Shown: positions 1-5,105 of the stretch, one piece after another
Layout: each line of letters starts with the position of its first letter
How positions within the stretch are numbered: position 1 is the stretch's first letter
Assembly (NCBI GenBank): GCA_913043885.1
Contig: CAJWOB010000155.1
Span: 1 to 6,442, forward strand
Source: an uncultured Spirochaetaceae bacterium
GTDB taxonomy: Bacteria; Spirochaetota; Spirochaetia; SZUA-6; Bin103
DNA length: 6,442 nt
Direction of reading: 5' to 3'
The notes under the pieces: generated by a model
Told to the model about the DNA's origin: nothing
Databases searched by the model: none
Seen by the model: the letters and a program-made list of their open reading frames with translations, nothing else
Position numbers and translations under genes: made by a program

Positions 1-300
1 GACGTGGGGGCGGTGGCGAAGCGCGACAAGAAGGCCAGAGAGCGGCTCGATGGCGAGGGCGGCGCAACGGTGTGGGGGCAGCTGATGCCGGCAGCCGCCT
101 CGCTGGCCGCCGGACACCTGCCGATCGGCCTGTGCGCCGACCTACCCGTCGCGGGCGACGTCGCCGCCGGCCAACGCCTCTGCTGGCAGGATGTGGAGCT
201 CCCGGAGAGCGAGGCCCTCACCCTGCGCCGAGAGCTGGAAGCGAGCGTGGCGGTGGGTGCCGCCGACGCCGTACCCGCGCCTCGCGTCGATTCTCAGTAG
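1..300 (+). CDS. SAF-domain predicted homoserine dehydrogenase (COG4091-like), C-terminal fragment
   Basis: The frame is open from base 1 and ends at TAG 298-300, so only about 99 C-terminal residues are present and the true start lies outside the window. The visible part begins DVGAVAKRDKK, continues with RLDGEGGATVWGQL and LPIGLCADLPVAGDVAAGQ, and ends DVELPESEALTLRRELEAS. This order (VVAVAKRDL..GE.LDGIGG.TVYG, then LPIGL, then a V..GQ.. W.DVE segment) is the pattern I know from the SAF domain at the C terminus of NAD(P)-binding oxidoreductases annotated as predicted homoserine dehydrogenases. In that family the Rossmann domain lies N-terminal, here missing. The in-vivo substrate of these SAF fusions is generally unproven, so 'homoserine dehydrogenase' is a family label rather than a demonstrated reaction. 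The tail after LRRELEA is alanine/valine-rich and probably not conserved. The next genes lie on the opposite strand and converge on it, so no operon partner is visible. Confidence 0.75.
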   Translation, partial: DVGAVAKRDKKARERLDGEGGATVWGQLMPAAASLAAGHLPIGLCADLPVAGDVAAGQRLCWQDVELPESEALTLRRELEASVAVGAADAVPAPRVDSQ

Positions 301-419
301 CTGAACTGCGGTCCGACCCAGATCCAGACGTTGCGCGACTGGAGGTCCTCGGGCGGGGCGGCGATAGGATGGTGGACATGCCGACGGCCTCCGCTCGGCG
401 GCGAGTAGCCGACGCCAGG
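301..419. other. Short convergent intergenic gap
   Basis: These 119 bases lie between the stop of the SAF-domain gene (+) and the stop of the 99-residue gene (-). No rho-independent terminator is convincing: a CTCG/CGAG pair with a 4-base loop lies near 394-405, but the stem is short and no T-run follows. On the minus strand the frame of the 99-residue gene stays open for 41 further codons beyond its TAG, up to a TGA at 294-296. That stretch has no ATG, GTG or TTG codon to start it (see findings). Confidence 0.5.
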
Positions 420-719
420 CTAGCCCAGCAGTCCTGCGGCCAGCTGCAATCGCTCGGCAGCCAGTTCACCGATAGCGGCGGCGACACCGGCACGACGGTA
501 CCAGTACCGCGCGTTGCCGAGGTCCCCCTCGACCCGGTGCAGGTAGGCGTGTACGTGGGCTGCCACCGGAGACTCGTCCGCCTGAGCGAGCTGATGGGCG
601 CGCTCCCAGTCCCCGCGCGCCTCCCACCATAGCGCGATCGCCAGCGGCGGCCAGCCGGCCGGCGGCTGCGCCGCGTTGCCCGCATCGTCGAAGAGCGCAG
701 CAATCCTGTTGGGTTCCAT
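420..719 (-). CDS. Small conserved helical (TPR-like) hypothetical protein
   Basis: ATG 719-717 to TAG 422-420, 99 residues. The protein is rich in Trp, Ala and Arg. It contains a core at residues 28-76: two helices around ALWWEARGDWERAHQLAQ, then AAHVHAYLHRVEGDLGNA followed by RYWYRRAG. The pattern 'RGDW..AH.L.Q ... A..HAYLHR.EGD.GNA.YWYRRAG' is one I recognise from a widespread family of roughly 90-130-residue uncharacterised proteins whose helix pairs look like a single tetratricopeptide-like unit. No function is established and no catalytic motif, signal peptide or membrane segment is visible. A protein-protein interaction role would be a guess. The start lies 13 bases after the stop of the upstream minus-strand gene, so the two are probably co-transcribed. 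The only Shine-Dalgarno-like sequence is a weak GGTGA about nine bases before the ATG. The natural end around LQLAAGLLG matches the size expected for the family. Confidence 0.7.
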   Translation of the reverse strand: MEPNRIAALFDDAGNAAQPPAGWPPLAIALWWEARGDWERAHQLAQADESPVAAHVHAYLHRVEGDLGNARYWYRRAGVAAAIGELAAERLQLAAGLLG

Positions 720-732
720 TATCGATTCACCA

Positions 733-1302
733 TCACCGATCTAGCATCGTCTCGGATATGGCGAAACAGAAGCTACTCATCGGCTCGCCAAAGGTCCTGG
801 TCCACGCCTCGCGCGGATACGGTTGCCCCGGCAACGTCTTGCCGTCGACCGAGATGTGGCCGCCAGCGGCAAAGTAGAGAATCGTGAAGCAGATGCTGTC
901 ACTGGTCGTCCTGGGGCCGACGAGGGGCTCGCCCACGTCCCGCCACTCGACCGATATGACGCGGCCACTGGACTCGATCCTCCAGCCAGGGGTGTGGCGC
1001 ACATCACCGGTACGCTCGATGTTGGCAGCGACGATGGCTGCGTCCGGGTCGAATGGCGATACATCCCGTACCACCAGCCGATCGCGCACGAACTCCGCCA
1101 GTGCCCGATTGTCGGTGCAGGTGGCAGTGAGGGCGGGTGTGGATACGAACGCCACGGTGCCCTCGCCGGCGGCGCTATCGTGGGCATGGTACAAGCTCAG
1201 CGATCCGCTCACCGAGCCGTCGCCGCCACCATCGCGTTCGCGCAGGTAGGCGATCCAGTGTTCGCCGCTCCACAGCAGCCTGCCGAGGCCACGGTTCTTC
1301 AT
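733..1302 (-). CDS. Hypothetical protein, 189 residues, unrecognised
   Basis: ATG 1302-1300 to TGA 735-733. I do not recognise the family. The sequence looks like a soluble, mostly beta-strand protein. It has alternating hydrophobic strands such as SLSLYHAH (35-42), GTVAFVSTPALTATC (48-62), RVISVEWRDVGEPLVG (114-129), an ICFTILYFAAGGHISVDG strand pair (137-154), and a strand near FCFAISETM (178-186). An acidic helix, ALAEFVRDRLV (67-77), is followed by a loop holding FDPDAA and ANIERTGDVRHTPGWRIES. No signal peptide, membrane span or metal-binding cluster is evident. It is the first gene of a minus-strand pair with the 99-residue protein. Its start is only 15 bases from the ATG of the divergent propeller gene, and no good ribosome-binding site precedes it. 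A leaderless message or a later start is therefore possible. Coding status rests on length, G+C-rich third positions and tight fit between its neighbours. Confidence 0.6.
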   Translation of the reverse strand: MKNRGLGRLLWSGEHWIAYLRERDGGGDGSVSGSLSLYHAHDSAAGEGTVAFVSTPALTATCTDNRALAEFVRDRLVVRDVSPFDPDAAIVAANIERTGDVRHTPGWRIESSGRVISVEWRDVGEPLVGPRTTSDSICFTILYFAAGGHISVDGKTLPGQPYPREAWTRTFGEPMSSFCFAISETMLDR

Positions 1303-1320
1303 GTAGGCTAACCGTACATG
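1300..1320. repeat. Inverted repeat spanning both divergent start codons
   Basis: The six bases CATGTA at 1300-1305 are repeated in inverted form as TACATG at 1315-1320, with a 9-base spacer GGCTAACCG. The left arm contains the start codon of the minus-strand gene (CAT = ATG in reverse) and the right arm contains the start codon of the plus-strand gene. Three of the six arm pairs follow automatically from two facing ATG codons, so the additional symmetry is only three base pairs. It could be an operator or chance. Confidence 0.35.
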
Positions 1321-2709
1321 CAGAAGATCCTATTCTTCGACGACTGGTGCCTGGACTCCGGCTACAACGCCGTTCGCCGCCTGGGCTCGCCAGAGCCCGT
1401 GCCCGAGGGCACATGGTCCGATCCCTACGACCTGGGCAACGCCTATCCTTCCGTGTTCTACGACGACGCGGTGGGCAAGTGGCGCTGCATCTACGGCGGC
1501 GACCCCGATCCCAACAACCCGATCTGCCATCACCTGTTCGGAGCGATCAGCGACGACGGCATCCACTGGGAGATCGACCCAATCTCGGACTCGCACACCT
1601 CCTGGTCCGATCGCTTCCCCCACTGCGTCATGGAGGGCACCAAGAACGCGGAATCGGGGCAGGTCTACGTCGATCCGCACGACAAGGAGAACCCCTACAA
1701 GATCCTGTTCCTCGACTGGGACTGGGTTACCGGCCCGGAGACGATGCGCAACCCGGTTCTGGTGAGCTCCGATGGTTACCACTGGCGCGAGCTGGAGGGG
1801 GCCCGTTGGGGCGACTTCTCGAGTGACACCTGCCACTCGGTGTTCTTCAATCCGCACAGCGGTCGGTACCAGATCATGTGCCGTGCCAAGAGCATTCTGG
1901 TGCCGTTTACCCAACGCCTGGTGGGGTACCTCGAGACCGAGGACTTCAAGACGTTTACCGAGCCGGAGATCATCCTGCGGCCCGACAGCAGCGATCCACC
2001 GCTGGTACAGCCCTACGGGATGCCGGTGTTCCCCTACGGCGACTACTTCATCGGCTTCTACTGGTTGCTGTGCGGCGACGGCGGCGAACGCACCACCAAG
2101 GGGGCTGGGCCGTTGCAACCCGAGCTCACCTACAGCGTCAACGGCCGCCACTTCAACCGCACCTTCCGCGAGTCGTTCATCGAGCGGGCGCAGCCCGGCG
2201 AGCTCGGCGCTTTCGGCCACTACCCCTGCTGCCTGGTCGAGGTGGATGACGAGCTGCGCATCTACTCGGTGGCGAGCCGCACCGATCACAGCGGCCGCGG
2301 GGTTACCGACGATCGGCCGCGACACGCGATGACCCTGCACCGGCTGCGCCGCGACGGCTTTATGTACCTGGAGAGCTACTCGGGGCAGGCCAGGATCCTC
2401 ACCAAGGACTTCGAGCTGAAGGAGCCGCATCTGAGCCTGAACGTCCAGGCACCGATCGGCGAGGTGCGGGCGCAGCTGCTGGTGCACACCGGCGGTCTGC
2501 CCGGCCAGGGGCCGGCGACGCAGGAAGTGGCCAAAGGCTTCAGCTTCGAGGACTGCGAGCCGTTTACCGGCGACTCACTCGACTGGCGCCCGCGCTGGAA
2601 GGGCAATCCTTCCCTCGACGGGCTGGTTGGCAAGAACCTGCGGGTCGAGGTGACCTTCGAGCGGGCGCGGCTCTACGCGCTGGAGGTTGGCGGCACACTG
2701 CTGTACTGA
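1318..2709 (+). CDS. Glycoside hydrolase-like five-bladed beta-propeller protein (GH32/GH43 superfamily)
   Basis: ATG 1318 to TGA 2707-2709, 463 residues. The protein opens QKILFFDDWCLD, the FFDDW-type start seen in GH32/GH43-like proteins of Planctomycetes, Poribacteria and related bacteria. It carries repeated blade motifs: SDDGIHW (78-84), SSDGYHW (150-156) and SVNGRHF (273-279). Each is preceded by Tyr/Trp/Phe-rich strands such as NAYPSVFYDD, NPYKILFLDWDW and HSGRYQIMCRA. Acidic candidates include the Asp pair at 8-9, DWDW near 133-136, and Glu at 106, but I cannot assign nucleophile and general acid. From about residue 368 a second beta-sandwich domain follows (LKEPHLSLNVQAP to YALEVGGTLLY), comparable to the C-terminal beta-sandwich of GH32 proteins. 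No signal peptide is visible, so the enzyme is probably cytoplasmic, although ten cysteines are present. Activity on a fructoside, arabinoside or other sugar is inferred; the substrate is unknown. No ribosome-binding site is obvious before the ATG. Its 3' end overlaps the convergent ATPase gene. Confidence 0.75.
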   Translation: MQKILFFDDWCLDSGYNAVRRLGSPEPVPEGTWSDPYDLGNAYPSVFYDDAVGKWRCIYGGDPDPNNPICHHLFGAISDDGIHWEIDPISDSHTSWSDRFPHCVMEGTKNAESGQVYVDPHDKENPYKILFLDWDWVTGPETMRNPVLVSSDGYHWRELEGARWGDFSSDTCHSVFFNPHSGRYQIMCRAKSILVPFTQRLVGYLETEDFKTFTEPEIILRPDSSDPPLVQPYGMPVFPYGDYFIGFYWLLCGDGGERTTKGAGPLQPELTYSVNGRHFNRTFRESFIERAQPGELGAFGHYPCCLVEVDDELRIYSVASRTDHSGRGVTDDRPRHAMTLHRLRRDGFMYLESYSGQARILTKDFELKEPHLSLNVQAPIGEVRAQLLVHTGGLPGQGPATQEVAKGFSFEDCEPFTGDSLDWRPRWKGNPSLDGLVGKNLRVEVTFERARLYALEVGGTLLY

Positions 2710-3257
2710 GCTGAGAGCAGCGCCACCATCTGGCGGCTGACCTCATCCACATACCCCGACTGCATCTCCACCAGGTTGGTGTCGTGCCAGAATACCGGGT
2801 GGTGTGAGGCGGCAATCACCTGATAGCCGCGCTCGCACGCGCCCTCCACCAGGCGCTTGATCTGCCTGACGGTGTCGAAGTCCTGCCCCGCCTCCGGCTC
2901 GTCCAGCAGGATGGTGGCGCCGGGGGACACCGCCAGATTGGCGAGCGCCTGGCGCAGCATCTGGCCGTGCGAGGAGAAGCGGCCGCGGATGCGCAGCGTC
3001 ATGGCCTCCCGGGTGCCGACGGCCGACCGGTCCACCCGCGGGTTCATCTTCTCGGTGTCGAACAGCCGGCGGTCGCTGCTGCCCTCGAACTCAACCTCGC
3101 CGTCGCCCGCCTCGGCCGCAACCAGGGCGCGGATGACGGTGCTCTTACCGCTGCCGTTGGGGCCGACCAGGGTGTTGAGGCCGGGAGCGAAGGTAATCGG
3201 GCCGCGGCGCTGCACCCGGCGCCGCCACTTGAGCTGCAGCTGCACGGTGCGGATCAT
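2673..3257 (-). CDS. Small ABC/SMC-type AAA family ATPase
   Basis: ATG 3257-3255 to TAG 2675-2673, 194 residues. Walker A GPNGSGKST lies at 32-40 after LNTLV. An ABC-like signature SSHGQ lies at 95-99 in place of LSGGQ. Walker B ILLDEP lies at 116-121 with catalytic Glu120, a D-loop-like AGQD at 123-126, and an H-loop ASHHP at 150-154. A motif LFDTEKMNPR lies at 65-74. The order is that of stand-alone ATP-binding cassette ATPases of the predicted-ATPase type (COG3910-like, whose signature is often S.SHGE/Q) rather than of a transporter: no permease or substrate-binding gene is nearby. A clear Q-loop is not visible. It is soluble and short, with no coiled-coil arm. Its start overlaps the cyclase stop as ATGA (3257-3254), so the two are very likely translated in a coupled way. 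The last 12 codons or so overlap the 3' end of the convergent propeller gene. The biological role is unknown; the ATPase assignment itself is strong. Confidence 0.88.
   Translation of the reverse strand: MIRTVQLQLKWRRRVQRRGPITFAPGLNTLVGPNGSGKSTVIRALVAAEAGDGEVEFEGSSDRRLFDTEKMNPRVDRSAVGTREAMTLRIRGRFSSHGQMLRQALANLAVSPGATILLDEPEAGQDFDTVRQIKRLVEGACERGYQVIAASHHPVFWHDTNLVEMQSGYVDEVSRQMVALLSAQYSSVPPTSSA
2718..2739 (+). terminator. Candidate stem-loop just after the propeller gene
   Basis: CAGCGCCA (2718-2725) can pair with TGGCGGCTG (2731-2739) if one G is bulged, closing a 5-base loop CCATC. It starts nine bases after the TGA of the propeller gene, which is where a terminator would be expected. However, no T-run follows, and the stretch is also coding for the ATPase on the other strand, so the pairing may be accidental. 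Confidence 0.2.
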
Positions 3258-4999
3258 CGCGCGCGGGCTTGGAGTATGCGGATAGCGCGCTCGCGCAAGG
3301 TGACGTTGCCGTCCGCCGCGCTGGCCGCAACCTGCAGCTGGCCGATGAACTGCTCCACGAACAGTGTGCCGACGACCTGCTCGGCGCGGTCGCCGGGCTC
3401 GCGCCGGTTACGCAGCGTCGGTGGCAGCGGGGCGTTGCTGGGCACCAATGCCAGGTGGTCGGCCGGCACGCCGGCGGCAAAGAACTGCTCGAAATAGTCG
3501 AGCGTCTCGTCGCGGTACGCGGCAAAGGTGCCGAGGTCGTAGGCCAGTAGCTCGGCGAGGTAGAACCGGAACTCCAGCTCGCTGGTGAGCGCCCCGCCGC
3601 GGCTCAGGATAGCGCGCGAGTTGGCCCGCAACTCGGCGTCCTCGTCGTCGATGCCCTCTATCGCAATGGCGCCGGCCACGGCGCCGTAACGCCGCACCAC
3701 GAAGTCCAGCAACTCCGGATAGCGGCGCTGCAGGTCGGTGTGGCTCAGGCTGCCGGCGACGATGCGCTCGATCTCCGGGTCGGCGCGGAAGGTGCCGGGC
3801 TCCGCCTCGACGATCTCGCGAGCCAGGAACAGCGCCCGTACCGGACTGGGCGACACCGCGTTGAACGCCAGGTTGCGGGCGAACCGGGAGCGGATCTCGA
3901 GGTCATTTGGATATTCCTCCAGCAGCCCCTCCATCAGCAACTCCGCGGCGTCCACATCCACCGACCGCTGTGAGTGATACAGGGCGGTCGCCTCCTCCAG
4001 GCGCAGCTGGCGATCGAGGGCATCCAGAGCGCCCAGGTCCGGGTACTGATCCGTATAGGTAGCCAGTCGCTCTGCGGCGCGCTCGAACCGCCCCGCGGCG
4101 ATCAGATCCTGCATCTCGGCGGTGGCCACACTCTCGTACTGCGCCACCAGGTCGGTGTCGGTTGGCCGTTGCTGGCGCAAGGCCGCGATGAGCTCGAACG
4201 CACGCCCCCACTGCGACTCGCTCGCCAGCTGTCCGATTCGCTGCACGTTGCCGCGGTACTGCACGCCACGCACTATCAGGAACCCGACGCCGACGACCAA
4301 CAGCAAGGCGACGGTAGCCGCCGCCCACAGGATCGGGTCGCTACGCCGCATCGGCGCGATCTGCTGCTGCTGGTCGCTGGCCAACACCAGGCTCTCGGAG
4401 AGGGCGCCCGCTTCCACGTCGGCGGCGCTCTCGGCGGCACCGGCGGGCGGCTCGCTGGCGATCACCTTCTTGTACAGCTCGAGGTCCTCGTCCTGCACCA
4501 CGCGATAGACCCGCACCTGTTCGGTGATGCCCTTGAGCCGGAACTCGCCCACCTGGCTGGTGGGCACCTTGGCCTTGTTCATGGCCAGATGGGTGGCCTC
4601 GGAGAAGTAGACTTCGCCGGCGTCGGTGATCCCCTCAATGCGGGAAGCCAGATTGACCGTCTCGCCGAACACATCCTTATTGACCACCTCGACTTCACCG
4701 GTATTGATGGCCACGCGGATCCCGATGCGGGCGTCGTCCACCGCATCGCGGTTGTAGGACCGCAGCCGCGCCTGCATGCGCAGCCCGCACAGCACCGCGT
4801 TGGTGGGGCTATCGAAGCACAACAGGAAGGCGTCGCCGATGGTCTTGACCACCCGACCGCCGTGGCTGGCGACGATGGGCGCCAGCAGCTCCTCGTGCTT
4901 CTGCAGCAGCTCCAGCATGGAGGCGCGGCTCGCCCTCGAGGTGCGGGCGGTGAAGCCCTTGATGTCGGTGAACACCACGGTGAGCGTTCGGGTCGCCAT
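3254..4999 (-). CDS. Membrane-anchored class III adenylate cyclase with helical-repeat C-terminal domain
   Basis: ATG 4999-4997 to TGA 3256-3254, 581 residues. Residues 4-168 form a class III nucleotidyl cyclase domain. FTDIKGFT holds metal-binding Asp12, and VKTIGDAFL holds Lys52 and metal-binding Asp56. VFGETVNLASRIEG, preceded by Asp109, holds transition-state Asn116 and Arg120. The Lys52/Asp109 pair is that expected for ATP, so cAMP is the predicted product. All catalytic residues are present, so a homodimer should be active. After a low-complexity linker (AGAAESAADVEAG, a run of four Gln) comes one membrane span at about 223-243 (ILWAAATVALLLVVGVGFLIV). The remaining ~335 residues are alpha-helical with TPR-like pairs such as WGRAFELIAALRQQRP and AGRFERAAERLATYTDQYP. 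The catalytic domain must be cytoplasmic, so with one span the helical tail should lie outside the membrane and may sense or bind a partner. It is the first gene of a unit with the ATPase (4-base overlap) and diverges from the metallophosphoesterase. Cyclases fused to TPR-type domains are common in Spirochaetota. Confidence 0.9.
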   Translation of the reverse strand: MATRTLTVVFTDIKGFTARTSRASRASMLELLQKHEELLAPIVASHGGRVVKTIGDAFLLCFDSPTNAVLCGLRMQARLRSYNRDAVDDARIGIRVAINTGEVEVVNKDVFGETVNLASRIEGITDAGEVYFSEATHLAMNKAKVPTSQVGEFRLKGITEQVRVYRVVQDEDLELYKKVIASEPPAGAAESAADVEAGALSESLVLASDQQQQIAPMRRSDPILWAAATVALLLVVGVGFLIVRGVQYRGNVQRIGQLASESQWGRAFELIAALRQQRPTDTDLVAQYESVATAEMQDLIAAGRFERAAERLATYTDQYPDLGALDALDRQLRLEEATALYHSQRSVDVDAAELLMEGLLEEYPNDLEIRSRFARNLAFNAVSPSPVRALFLAREIVEAEPGTFRADPEIERIVAGSLSHTDLQRRYPELLDFVVRRYGAVAGAIAIEGIDDEDAELRANSRAILSRGGALTSELEFRFYLAELLAYDLGTFAAYRDETLDYFEQFFAAGVPADHLALVPSNAPLPPTLRNRREPGDRAEQVVGTLFVEQFIGQLQVAASAADGNVTLRERAIRILQARAR

Positions 5000-5105
5000 C
5001 GGCGCATCTTACCCCGACGGGCGACGGGGCGGGCCAGCGGGCCAGCGGGCCAGCGGGTCAGGCTGGCTCGGGCCGCCACCCAAATGCGCTACACTGTTTG
5101 CTGCC
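5000..5105. promoter_or_regulatory. Divergent promoter region, cyclase / metallophosphoesterase
   Basis: These ~106 bases separate the two divergent start codons and are the only place for dedicated promoters of both genes. On the plus strand TACACT (5090-5095) resembles a -10 hexamer (4 of 6 to TATAAT). No convincing -35 box lies 16-18 bases before it, because the stretch is G+C-rich and holds the tandem repeat. Transcription from it would start only a few bases before the GTG at 5106. On the minus strand GGGG followed by TAAG lies 12-20 bases before the cyclase ATG and is at best a weak, distant ribosome-binding site. Confidence 0.35.
5031..5062. repeat. 8-bp tandem repeat, about four copies
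   Basis: The unit GGGCCAGC occurs three times without interruption (5031-5038, 5039-5046, 5047-5054), followed by a degenerate fourth copy GGGTCAGG (5055-5062). It sits in the short region between the divergent cyclase and metallophosphoesterase genes, where promoters for both should lie. A short tandem array like this can change copy number by slippage and so alter promoter spacing, but that is inference here. Confidence 0.8.

Noticed and set aside
823..1311. 162-residue plus-strand open frame
   Set aside because: It is antisense to the 189-residue gene. Its composition is typical of a shadow frame, and accepting it would leave the 99-residue gene without its close upstream partner.
1330..2487. 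385-residue minus-strand open frame
   Set aside because: It is antisense to the beta-propeller gene. Its Val/Ala/Gly/Leu-rich translation lacks any recognisable domain, while the plus strand has repeated S.DG.HW blade motifs.
2673..3257. ATPase as part of an ABC transporter
   Set aside because: There is no permease or binding-protein gene in the window, and the signature motif SSHGQ and short length fit stand-alone ATPases better.
4776..5105. ATG 4776 as start of the metallophosphoesterase
   Set aside because: The extra ~110 residues are antisense to the conserved cyclase catalytic domain and have no motif. The family begins near the CISDH motif.
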